The notes under the pieces were generated by a model. It saw only the letters and a list, made by a program, of their open reading frames with translations. It searched no databases and was not told the origin of the DNA. The translations under genes were made by a program, and so were the position numbers. From NCBI GenBank assembly GCA_914767715.1, contig OU612070.1:13347501-13411500 (forward strand): DNA of 64,000 nt, in the 5' to 3' direction. Origin of the DNA: Membranipora membranacea. Lineage: Eukaryota; Bryozoa; Gymnolaemata; Cheilostomatida; Membraniporidae. Of the stretch, positions 21,596 through 34,312 are shown piece by piece. The first letter of the stretch is position 1, and the number at the start of each line of letters is the position of its first letter.

Positions 21596-24500
21596 ATGCT
21601 TTTTTTTCGGCCAGATCAAAAAATAGATTTGCTTCTAACTAACCTCATAAGGAGGAGCAACTCCTGCTCATCCCGAATCTGCAAACCGTTTGGCTCTGCG
21701 GCTTTTCGTTCTCCGTCAGCGTCCGTTTTAATTAGGGCCACTTTTGCTATAAAAAAACATACAAACGGCAGCATCGAAAAATTAATTCTCTGTTGGATTC
21801 TTATCAAACTCCGACCAGTTCAAGCTCTTATTGCCCTCATTCAGCACGCCGAATATTGGAATCCTCGGATTAACAGGGGGGTCACAACGCTGACTTGAAA
21901 ATCCAAAAATTATACCAAGGGAGGGTATCATGCTTTTTTTTCGGCCAGATCAAAAAATAGATTTGCTTCTAACTAACCTCATAAGGAGTAGCAACTCCTG
22001 CTCATCCCGAATCTGCAGACCGTTTGGCTCTGCGGCTTTTCGTTCTCCGTCAGCGTCCGTTTTAATTAGGGCCACTTTTGCTATAAAAAAACATGCCAAA
22101 CGGCAGCATCGAAAAATTAAATCTCTGTTGGATTCTTATCAAACTCCGACCAGTTCCAGCTCTTATTGCCCTCATTCAACACGCCGAATATTGGAATCCT
22201 CGGATTAACAGGGGGGTCACAACGCTGACTTGAAAATCCAAAAATTATACCAAGGGAGGGTATCATGCTTTTTTTTCGGCCAGATCAAAAAATAGATTTG
22301 CTTCTAACTAACCTCATAAGGAGGAGCAACTCCTGCTCATCTCGAATCTGCAGACCGTTTGGCTCTACGGCTTTTCGTTCTCCGTCAGCGTCCGTTTTAA
22401 TTAGGGCCACTTTTGCTTTAAAAAAACATGCCAAACGGCAGCATCGAAAAATTAAATCTCTATTGGATTCTTATCAAACTCCGACCAGTTCAAGCTCTTA
22501 TTGCCCTCATTCAACACGCCGAATATTGGAATCTTCGGATTAACAGGGGGGTCACAACGCTGACTTGAAAATCAAAATATTATACCAAGGGAGGGTATCA
22601 TGCTTGTTTTTCGGCCAGATCAAAAAATAGATTTGCTTCTACCTAACCTCATAAGGAGGAGCAACTCCTGCTCATCTCGAATCTGCAGACCGTTTGGCTC
22701 TGCGGCTTTTCGTTCTCCGTCAGCGTCCGTTTTAATTAGGGCCACTTTTGCTATAAAAAAACATGCCAAACGGCAGCATCGAAAAATTAAATCTCTGTTG
22801 GATTCTTATCAAACTCCGACCAGTTCAAGCTCTTATTGCCCTCATTCAACACGCCGAATATTGGAGTCTTCGGATTAACAGGGGGGTCACAACGCTGACT
22901 TGAAAATCCAAAAATTATACCAAGGGAGGGTATCATGCTTTTTTTTCGGCCAGATCAAAAAATAGATTTGCTTCTAACTAACCTCATAAGGAGGAGCAAC
23001 TCCTGCTCATCCCGAATCTGCAGACCGTTTGGCTCTGCGGCTTTTCGTTCTCCGTCAGCGTCCGTTTTAATTAGGGCCACTTTTGCTATGAAAAAACATA
23101 CAAACGGCAGCATCGAAAAATTAATTCTCTGTTGGATTCTTATCAAACTCCGACCAGTTCAAGCTCTTATTGCCCTCATTCAACACGCCGAATATTGGAA
23201 TCCTCGGATTAACAGGGGGGTCACAACGCTGACTTGAAAATCCAAAAATTATACCAAGGGAGGGTATCATGCTTTTTTTTCGGCCAGATCAAAAAATAGA
23301 TTTGCTTCTAACTAACCTCATAAGGAGGAGCAACACCTGCTCATCTCGAATCTGCAGACCGTTTGGCTCTACGGCTTTTCGTTCTCCGTCAGCGTCCGTT
23401 TCAATTAGGGCCACTTTTGCTATAAAAAAACATGCCAAACGGCAGCATCGAAAAATTAAATCTCTGTTGGATTCTTATCAAACTCCGACCAGTTCAAGCT
23501 CTTATTGCCCTCATTCAACAGGCCGAATATTGGAATCCTCGGATTAACAGGGGGGTCACAACGCTGACTTGAAAATCCAAAAATTATACCAAGGGAGGGT
23601 ATCATGCTTTTTTTTCGGCCAGATCAAAAAATAGATTTGCTTCTAACTAACCTCATAAGGAGGAGCAACTCCTGCTCATCCCGAATCTGCAGACCGTTTG
23701 GCTCTGCGGCCTTTCGTTCTCCGTCTGCGTCCGTTTTAATTAGGGCCACTTTTGCTATAAAAAAACATGCCAAACGGCAGCATCGAAAAATTAAATCTCT
23801 GTTGGATTCTTATCAAACTCCGACCAGTTCAAGCTCTTATTGCCCTCATTCAACACGCCGAATATTGGAATCCTCAGATTAACAGGGGGGTCACAACGCT
23901 GACTTGAAAATCCAAAAATTATACCAAGGGAGGGTATCATGCTTTTTTTTCGGCCAGATCAAAAAATAGATTTGCTTCTAACTAACCTCATAAGGAGGAG
24001 CAAATCCTGCTCATCCCGAATCTGCAGACCGTTTGGCTCTGCGGCTTTTCGTTCTCCGTCAGCGGCCGTTTTAATTAGGGCCACTTTTGCTATAAAAAAA
24101 CATGCCAAACGGCAGCATCGAAAAATTAAATCTCTGTTGGATTTCTATCAAACTCCGACCAGTTCAAGCTCTTATTGCCCTCATTCAACACGCCGAATAT
24201 TGGAATCCTCGGATTAACAGGGGGGTCACAACGCTGACTTGAGAATCCAAAAATTATATCAAGGGAGGGTATCATGCTTTTTTTTCGGCCAGATCAAAAC
24301 ATAGATTTGCTTCTAACTAACCTCATAAGGAGGAGCAACTCCTGCTCATCCCGAATTTGCAGACCGTTTGGCTCTGCGGCTTTTCGTTCTCCGTCAGCGT
24401 CCGTTTTAATTAGGGCCACTTTTGCTATAAAAAAACATGCCAAACGGCAGCATCGAAAAATTAAATCTCTGTTGGATTCTTATCAAACTCCGACCAGTTC

Positions 24501-27500
24501 AAGCTCTTATTGCCCTCATTCAACACGCCGAATATTGGAATCATCGGATTAACAGGGGGTCACAACGCTGACTTGAAAATCCAAAAATTATACCAAGGGA
24601 GGGTATCATGCTTTTTTTTCGGCCAGATCAAAAAATAGATTTGCTTCTAACTAACCTCATAAGGAGGAGCAACTCCTGCTCATCCCGAATTTGCAGACCG
24701 TTTGGCTCTGCGGCTTTTCGTTCTCCGTCAGCGTCCGTTTTAATTAGGGCCACTTTTGCTATAAAAAAACATGCCAAACGGCAGCATCGAAAAATTAAAT
24801 CTCTGTTGGATTCTTATCAAACTCCGACCAGTTCAAGCTCTTATTGCCCTCATTCAACACGCCGAATATTGGAATCATCGGATTAACAGGGGGATCACAA
24901 CGCTGACTTGAAAATCCAAAAATTATACCAAGGGAGGGTATCATGCTTTTTTTTCGGCCAGATCAAAAAATAGATTTGCTTCTAACTAACCTCATGAGGG
25001 GGAGCAACTCCTGCTCATCCCGAATCTGCAGACCGTTTGGCTCTGCGGCTTTTCGTTCTCCGTCAGCGTCCGTTTTAATTAGGGCCACTTTTGCTATAAA
25101 AAAACATGCCAAACGGCAGAATCGAAAAATTAAATCTCTGTTGGATTCTTATCAAACTTCGACCAGTTCAAGCTCTTATTGCCCTCATTCAACACGCCGA
25201 ATATTGGAATCCTCGGATTAACAGGGGGTCACAACGCTGACTTGAAAATCCAAAAATTATACCAAGGGAGGGTATCATGCTTTTTTTTCGGCCAGATCAA
25301 AAAATAGATTTGCTTCTAACTAACCTCATAAGGAGGAGCAACTCCTGCTCATCCCGAATCTGCAGACCGTTTGGCTCTGCGGCTTTTCGTTCTCCGTCAG
25401 CGTCCGTTTTAATCAGGTCCACTTTTGCTATAAAAAAACATGCCAAACGGCAGCATCGGAAAATTAAATCTCTGTTGGATTCTTATCAAACTCCGACCAG
25501 TTCAAGCTCTTATTGCCCTCATTCAACACGCCGAATATTGGAATCCTCGGATTAACAGGGGGGTCACAACGCTGACTTGAAAATCCAAAAATTATACCAA
25601 GGGAGGGTATCATGCTTTTTTTTCGGCCAGATCAAAAAATAGATTTGCTTCTAACTAACCTCATAAGGAGGAGCAACTCCTGCTCATCTCGAATCTGCAG
25701 ACCGTTTGGCTCTGCGGCTTTTCGTTCTCCGTCAGCGTCCGTTTTAATTAGGGCCACTTTTGCTATAAAAAAACATGCCAAACGGCAGCATCGAAAAATT
25801 AAATCTCTGTTGGATTCTTATCAAACTCCGACCAGTTCAAGCTCTTATTGCCCTCATTCAACACGCCGAACATTGGAATCCTCGCATTAACAGGGGGGTC
25901 ACAACGCTGACTTGAAAATCCAAAAAGTTATACCAAGGGAGGGTATCATGCTTTTTTTTGGCCAGATCAAAAAATAGATTTGCTTCTAACTAACCTCATA
26001 AGGAGGAGCAACTCCTGCTCATCTCGAATCTGCAGACCGTTTGGCTCTGCAGGTTTTCGTTCTCCGTCAGGGTCCGTTTTAATTAGGGCCACTTTTGCTA
26101 TAAAAAAACATGCCAAACAGCAGCATTGAAAAATTAAATCTCTGTTGGATTTTTATCAAACTCCGACCAGTTCAAGCTCTTATTGCCCTCATTCAACACG
26201 CCGAATATTGGAATCCTCGGATTAACAGGGGGGTCACAACGCTGACTTCAAAATCCAAAAATTATACCAAGGGAGGGTATCATGCTTTTTTTTCGGCCAG
26301 ATCAAAAAATAGATTTGCTTCTAACTAACCTCATAAGGAGGAGCAACTCCTGCTCATCCCGAATCTGCAGACCGTTTGGCTCTACGGCTTTTCGTTCTCC
26401 GTCAGCGTCCGTTTTAATTAGGGCCACTTTTGCTATAAAAAAACATGCCAAAGGCAGCATCGAAAAATTAAATCTCTGTTGGATTCTTATCAAACTCCGA
26501 CCAGTTCAAGCTCTTATTGCCCTCATTCAACACGCCGAATATTGGAATCCTCGGATTAACAGGGGGGTCACAACGCTGACTTGAAAATCCAAAAATTATA
26601 CCAAGGGAGGGTATCATGCTTTTTTTTCGGCCAGATCAAAAAATAGATTTGCTTCTAACTAACCTCATAAGGAGGAGCAACTCCTGCTCATCTCGAATCT
26701 GCAGACCGTTTGGCTCTGCGGCTTTTCGTTCTCCGTCAGCGGCCGTTTTAATTAGGGCCACTTTTGCTATAAAAAAACATGCCAAACGGCAGCATCGAAA
26801 AATTAAATCTCTGTTGGATTCTTATCAAACTCCGACCAGTTCAAGCTCTTATTGCCCTCATTCAACACGCCGAATATTGGAATCCTCGGATTAACAGGGG
26901 GGTCACAACGCTGACTTGAAAATCCAAAAATTATACCAAGGGAGGGTATCATGCTTTTTTTTCGGCCAGATCAAAAAATAGATTTGCTTCTAACTAACCT
27001 CATAAGGAGGAGCAACTCCTGCTCATCCCGAATCTGCAGACCGTTTGGCTCTGCGGCTTTTCGTTCTCCGTCAGCGTCCGTTTTAATTAGGGCCACTTTT
27101 GCTATAAAAAAACATGCCAAACGGCAGCATCGAAAAATTAAATCTCTGTTGGATTCTTATCAAACTCCGACCAGTTCAAGCTCTTATTGCCCTCATTCAA
27201 CACGCCGAACATTGGAATCCTCGCATTAACAGGGGGGTCACAACGCTGACTTGAAAATCCAAAAAGTTATATCAAGGGAGGGTATCATGCTTTTTTTTGG
27301 CCAGATCAAAAAATAGATTTGCTTCTAACTAACCTCATAAGGAGGAGCAACTCCTGCTCATCTCGAATCTGCAGACCGTTTGGCTCTGCGGCTTTTCGTT
27401 CTCCGTCAGCGTCCGTTTTAATTAGGGCCACTTTTGCTATAAAAAAACATGCCAAACAGCAGCATTGAAAAATTAAATCTCTGTTGGATTTTTATCAAAC

Positions 27501-29627
27501 TCCGACCAGTTCAAGCTCTTATTGCCCTCATTCAACACGCCGAATATTGGAATCCTCGGATTAACAGGGGGGTCACAACGCTGACTTCAAAATCCAAAAA
27601 TTATACCAAGGGAGGGTATCATGCTTTTTTTTCGGCCAGATCAAAAAAGAGATTTGCTTCTAACTAACCTCATAAGGAGGAGCAACTCCTGCTCATCTCG
27701 AATCTGCAGACCGGTTGGCTCTACGGCTTTTCGTTCTCCGTCAGCGTCCGTTTTAATTAGGGCCACTTTTGCTATAAAAAAAATGCCAAAGGCAGCATCG
27801 AAAATTTAAATCTCTGTTGGATTCTTATCAAACTCCGACCAGTTCAAGCTCTTATTGCCCTCATTCAACACGCCAAATATTGGAATCCTCGGATTAACAG
27901 GGGGGTCACAACGCTGACTTGAAAATCCAAAAATTATACCAAGGGAGGGTATCATGCTTTTTTTTCGGCCAGATCAAAAAATAGATTTGCTTCTAACTAA
28001 CCTCAAAAGGAGGAGCAACTCCTGCTCATCTCGAATCTGCAGACCGTTTGGCTCAGCGGCTTTTCGTTCTCCGTCAGCGTCCGTTTTAATTAGGGCCACT
28101 TTTGCTATAAAAAAACATGCCAAACGGCAGCATCGAAAAATTAAATCTCTGTTGGATTCTTATCAAACTCCGACCAGTTCAAGCTCTTATTGCCCTCATT
28201 CAACACGGCGAATATTGGAATCTTCGGATTAACAGGGGGGTCACAACGCTGACTTGAAAATCCAAAAATTATACCAAGGGAGGGTATCATGCTTTTTTTT
28301 CGGCCAGATCAAAAAATAAATTTGCTTCTAACTAACCTCATAAGGAGGAGCAACTCCTGCTCATCTCGAATCTGCAGACCGTTTGGCTCTGCGGCTTTTC
28401 GTTCTCCGTCAGCGTCCGTTTTAATTAGGGCCACTTTTGCTATAAAAAAACATGCCAAACGGCAGCATCGAAAAATTAAATCTCTGTTGGATTCTTATCA
28501 AACTCCGACCAGTTCAAGCTCTTATTGCCCTCATTCAACACGCCGAATATTGGAATCCTCGGATTAACAGGGGGTCACAACGCTGACTTGAAAATCCAAA
28601 AATTATACCAAGGGAGGGTATCATGCTTTTTTTTCGGCCAGATCAAAAAATAGATTTGCTTCTAACTAACCTCATAAGGAGGAGCAACTCCTGCTCATCT
28701 CGAATCTGCAGACCGTTTGGCTCTGCGGCTTTTCGTTCTCCGTCAGCGTCCGTTTTAATTAGGGCCACTTTTGCTATAAAAAAACATGCCAAACGGCAGC
28801 ATCGAAAAATTAAATCTCTGTTGGATTCTTATCAAACTCCGACCAGTTTAAGCTCTTATTGCCCTCATTCAACACGCCGAATATTGGAATCCTCGGATTA
28901 ACAGGGGGGTCACAACGCTGACTTGAAAATCCAAAAATTATACCAAGGGAGGGTATCATGCTTTTTTTTCGGCCAGATCAAAAAATAGATTTGCTTCTAA
29001 CTAACCTCATAAGGAGGAGCAACTCCTGCTCATCCCGAATCTGCAGACCGTTTGGCTCTGCGGCTTTTCGTTCTCCGTCAGCCTCCGTTTTAATTAGGGC
29101 CACTTTTGCTATAAAAAAACATGCCAAACGGCAGCATCGAAAAATTAAATCTCTGTTGGATTCTTATCAAACTCCGACCAGTTCAAGCTCTTATTGCCCT
29201 CATTCAACTCGCCGAATATTGGAATCTTCGGATTAACAGGGGGGTCACAACGCTGACTTGAAAATCCAAAAATTATACCAAGGGAGGGTATCATGCTTTT
29301 TTTTCGGCCAGATCAAAAAATAGATTTGCTTCTAACTAACCTCATAAGGAGGAGCAACTCCTGCTCATCTCGAATCTGCAGACCGTTTGGCTCTGCGGCT
29401 TTTCGTTCTCCGTCAGCGTCCGTTTTAATTAGGGCCACTTTTGCTATAAAAAAACATGCCAAACGGCAGCATCGAAAAATTAAATCTCTGTTGGATTCTT
29501 ATCAAACTCCGACCAGTTCAAGCTCTTATTGCCCTCATTCAACACGCCGAATATTGGAATCCTCGGATTAACAGGGGGGTCACAACGCTGACTTGAAAAT
29601 CCAAAAATTATACCAAGGGAGGGTATC
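21596..29627. repeat. Higher-order repeat copy D (24 units, ~8.03 kb)
   Basis: Unit starts are 21596, 21930, 22265, 22600, 22935, 23269, 23604, 23939, 24274, 24608, 24943, 25277, 25612, 25948, 26282, 26616, 26951, 27287, 27621, 27954, 28289, 28623, 28958 and 29293. It keeps the units with CAACACCTG (23269) and GCGGCCTTTCG (23604) that copy A has and copy B lacks. It also has the unit with CCAAAGGC at 26282 that copy B has and copy A lacks at that place. Copy D is therefore a recombinant of the A and B layouts or is closer to their common ancestor. Unit 23939 combines markers from two unit classes. Confidence 0.86.
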
Positions 29628-32600
29628 ATGCTTTTTTTTCGGCCAGATCAAAAAATAGATTTGCTTCTAACTAACCTCATAAGGAGGAGCAACTCCTGCT
29701 CATCCCGAATCTGCAAACCGTTTGGCTCTGCGGCTTTTCGTTCTCCGTCAGCGTCCGTTTTAATTAGGGCCTCTTTTGCTATAAAAAAACATACAAACGG
29801 CAGCATCGAAAAATTAATTCTCTGTTGGATTCTTATCAAACTCCGACCAGTTCAAGCTCTTATTGCCCTCATTCAGCACGCCGAATATTGGAATCCTCGG
29901 ATTAACAGGGGGGTCACAACGCTGACTTGAAAATCCAAAAATTATACCAAGGAGGGTATCATGCTTTTTTTTCGGCCAGATCAAAAAATAGATTTGCTTC
30001 TAACTAACCTCATAAGGAGGAGCAACTCCTGCTCATCCCGAATCTGCAGACCGTTTGGCTCTGCGGCTTTTCGTTCTCCGTCAGCGTCCGTTTTAATTAG
30101 GGCCACTTTTGCTATAAAAAAACATGCCAAACGGCAGCATCGAAAAATTAAATCTCTGTTGGATTCTTATCAAACTCCGACAAGTTCCAGCTCTTATTGC
30201 CCTCATTCAACACGCCGAATATTGGAATCCTCGGATTAACAGGGGGGTCACAACGCTGACTTGAAAATCCAAAAATTATACCAAGGGAGGGTATCATGCT
30301 TTTTTTTCGGCCAGATCAAAAAATAGATTTGCTTCTAACTAACCTCATAAGGAGGAGCAACTCCTGCTCATCTCGAATCTGCAGACCGTTTGGCTCTACG
30401 GCTTTTCGTTCTCCGTCAGCGTCCGTTTTAATTAGGGCCACTTTTGCTTTAAAAAAACATGCCAAACGGCAGCATCGAAAAATTAAATCTCTATTGGATT
30501 CTTATCAAACTCCGACCAGTTCAAGCTCTTATTGCCCTCATTCAACACGCCGAATATTGGAATCTTCGGATTAACAGGGGGGTCACAACGCTGACTTGAA
30601 AATCCAAATATTATACCAAGGGAGGGTATCATGCTTGTTTTTCGGCCAGATCAAAAAATAGATTTGCTTCTAACTAACCTCATAAGGAGGAGCAACTCCT
30701 GCTCATCTCGAATCTGCAGACCGTTTGGCTCTGCGGCTTTTCGTTCTCCGTCAGCGTCCGTTTTAATTAGGGCCACTTTTGCTATAAAAAAACATGCCAA
30801 ACGGCAGCATCGAAAAATTAAATCTCTGTTGGATTCTTATCAAACTCCGACCAGTTCAAGCTCTTATTGCCCTCATTCAACACGCCGAATATTGGAGTCT
30901 TCGGATTAACAGGGGGGTCACAACGCTGACTTGAAAATCCAAAAATTATACCAAGGGAGGGTATCATGCTTTTTTTTCGGCCAGATCAAAAAATAGATTT
31001 GCTTCTAACTAACCTCATAAGGAGGAGCAACTCCTGCTCATCCCGAATCTGCAGACCGTTTGGCTCTGCGGCTTTTCGTTCTCCGTCAGCGTCCGTTTTA
31101 ATTAGGGCCACTTTTGCTATGAAAAAACATACAAACGGCAGCATCGAAAAATTAATTCTCTGTTGGATTCTTATCAAACTCCGACCAGTTCAAGCTCTTA
31201 TTGCCCTCATTCAACACGCCGAATATTGGAATCCTCAGATTAACAGGGGGGTCACAACGCTGACTTGAAAATCCAAAAATTATACCAAGGGAGGGTATCA
31301 TGCTTTTTTTTCGGCCAGATCAAAAAATAGATTTGCTTCTAACTAACCTCATAAGGAGGAGCAACTCCTGCTCATCCCGAATCTGCAGACCGTTTGGCTC
31401 TGCGGCTTTTCGTTCTCCGTCAGCGTCCGTTTTAATTAGGGCCACTTTTGCTATAAAAAAACATGCCAAACGGCAGCATCGAAAAATTAAATCTCTGTTG
31501 GATTCTTATCAAACTCCGACCAGTTCAAGCTCTTATTGCCCTCATTCAACACGCCGAATATTGGAATCCTCGGATTAACAGGGGGGTCACAACGCTGACT
31601 TGAAAATCCAAAAATTATACCAAGGGAGGGTATCATGCTTTTTTTTCGGCCAGATCAAAAAATAGATTTGCTTCTAACTAACCTCATAAGGAGGAGCAAC
31701 ACCTGCTCATCTCGAATCTGCAGACCGTTTGGCTCTACGGCTTCTCGTTCTCCGTCAGCGTCCGTTTCAATTAGGGCCACTTTTGCTATAAAAAAACATG
31801 CCAAACGGCAGCATCGTAAAATTAAATCTCTGTTGGATTCTTATCAAACTCCGACCAGTTCAAGCTCTTATTGCCCTCATTCAACACGCCGAATATTGGA
31901 ATCCTCGGATTAACAAGGGGGTCACAACGCTGACTTGAAAATCCAAAAATTATACCAAGGGAGGGTATCATGCTTTTTTTTCGGCCAGATCAAAAAATAG
32001 ATTTGCTTCTAACTAACCTCATAAGGAGGAGCAACTCCTGCTCATCCTGAATCTGCAGACCGTTTGGCTCTGCGGCCTTTCGTTCTCCGTCTGCGTCCGT
32101 TTTAATTAGGGCCACTTTTGCTATAAAAAAACATGCCAAACGGCAGCATCGAAAAATTAAATCTCTGTTGGATTCTTATCAAACTCCGACCAGTTCAAGC
32201 TCTTATTGCCCTCATTCAACACGCCGAATATTGGAATCCTCAGATTAACAGGGGGGTCACAACGCTGACTTGAAAATCCAAAAATTATACCAAGGGAGGG
32301 TATCATGCTTTTTTTTCGGCCAGATCAAAAAATAGATTTGCTTCTAACTAACCTCATAAGAAGGAGCAAATCCTGCTCATCCCGAATCTGCAGACCGTTT
32401 GGCTCTGCGGCTTTTCGTTCTCCGTCAGCGTCCGTTTTAATTAGGGCCACTTTTGCTATAAAAAAACATGCCAAACGGCAGCATCGAAAAATTAAATCTC
32501 TGTTGGATTCTTATCAAACTCCGACCAGTTCAAGCTCTTATTGCCATCATTCAACACGCCGAATATTGGAATCCTCGGATTAACAGGGGGGTCACAACGC

Positions 32601-34312
32601 TGACTTGAAAATCCAAAAATTATACCAAGGGAGGGTATCATGCTTTTTTTTCGGCCAGATCAAAAAATAGATTTGCTTCTAACTAACCTCATAAGGAGGA
32701 GCAACTCCTGCTCATCTCGAATCTGCAGACCGTTTGGCTCTACGGCTTTTCGTTCTCCGTCAGCGTCCGTTTTAATTAGGGCCACTTTTGCTATAAAAAA
32801 ATATGCCAAACGGCAGCATCGAAAAATTAAATCTCTGTTGGATTCTTATCAAACTCCGACCAGTTCAAGCTCTTATTGCCCTCATTCAACACGCCGAATA
32901 TTGGAATCCTCGGATTAACAGGGGGGTCACAACGCTGGCTTGAAAATCCAAAAATTATACCAAGGGAGGGTATCATGCTTTTTTTTCGGCCAGATCAAAA
33001 AATAGATTTGCTTCTAACTAACCTCATAAGGAGGAGCAACTCCTGCTCATCTCGAATCTGCAGACCGTTTGGCTCTGCGGCTTTTCGTTCTCCGTCAGCG
33101 GCCGTTTTAATTAGGGCCACTTTTGCTATAAAAAAACATGCCAAACGGCAGCATCGAAAAATTAAATCTCTGTTGGATTCTTATCAAACTCCGACCAGTT
33201 CAAGCTCTTATTGCCCTCATTCAACACGCCGAATATTGGAATCCTCGGATTAACAGGGGGGTCACAACGCTGACTTGAAAATCCAAAAATTATACCAAGG
33301 GAGGGTATCATGCTTTTTTTTCGGCCAGATCAAAAAATAGATTTGCTTCTAACTAACCTCATAAGGAGGAGCAACTCCTGCTCATCCCGAATCTGCAGAC
33401 CGTTTGGCTCTGCGGCTTTTCGTTCTCCGTCAGCGTCCGTTTTAATTAGGGCCACTTTTGCTATAAAAAAACATGCCAAACGGCAGCATCGAAAAATTAA
33501 ATCTCTGTTGGATTCTTATCAAACTCCGACCAGTTCAAGCTCTTATTGCCCTCATTCAACACGCCGAACATTGGAATCCTCGCATTAACAGGGGGGTCAC
33601 AACGCTGACTTGAAAATCCAAAAAGTTATATCAAGGGAGGGTATCATGCTTTTTTTTGGCCAGATCAAAAAATAGATTTGCTTCTAACTAACCTCATAAG
33701 GAGGAGCAACTCCTGCTCATCTCGAATCTGCAGACCGTTTGGCTCTGCGGCTTTTCGTTCTCCGTCAGCGTCCGTTTTAATTAGGGCCACTTTTGCTATA
33801 AAAAAACATGCCAAACAGCAGCATTGAAAAATTAAATCTCTGTTGGATTTTTATCAAACTCCGACCAGTTCAAGCTCTTATTGCCCTCATTCAACACGCC
33901 GAATATTGGAATCCTCGGATTAACAGGGGGGTCACAACGCTGACTTCAAAATCCAAAAATTATACCAAGGGAGGGTATCATGCTTTTTTTTCGGCCAGAT
34001 CAAAAAAGAGATTTGCTTCTAACTAACCTCATAAGGAGGAGCAACTCCTGCTCATCTCGAATCTGCAGACCGGTTGGCTCTACGGCTTTTCGTTCTCCGT
34101 CAGCGTCCGTTTTAATTAGGGCCACTTTTGCTATAAAAAAAATGCCAAAGGCAGCATCGAAAATTTAAATCTCTGTTGGATTCTTATCAAACTCCGACCA
34201 GTTCAAGCTCTTATTGCCCTCATTCAACACGCCAAATATTGGAATCCTCGGATTAACAGGGGGGTCACAACGCTGACTTGAAAATCCAAAAATTATACCA
34301 AGGGAGGGTATC
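29628..34312. repeat. Higher-order repeat copy E, truncated at the subfamily switch (14 units)
   Basis: Unit starts are 29628, 29961, 30296, 30631, 30966, 31300, 31635, 31970, 32305, 32640, 32975, 33310, 33646 and 33980. The first five units repeat the copy D opening at offsets of 8031-8032 bp. Later units keep the CAACACCTG unit (31635) and the GCGGCCTTTCG unit (31970), then jump to the CGCATTAAC unit (33310) and its linked partner (33646). Most of the middle of the cycle is missing. Unit 31970 has an in-frame TGA where others have CGA (ATCCTGAATC). The next unit, 34313, belongs to the second subfamily. Confidence 0.84.

Noticed and set aside
31920-31990. Junction candidate for inserted DNA near the stop-bearing unit 31970
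   Set aside because: Spacing on both sides is exactly 335 bp; the only changes are AACAAGGGGG and ATCCTGAATC, both single-base.
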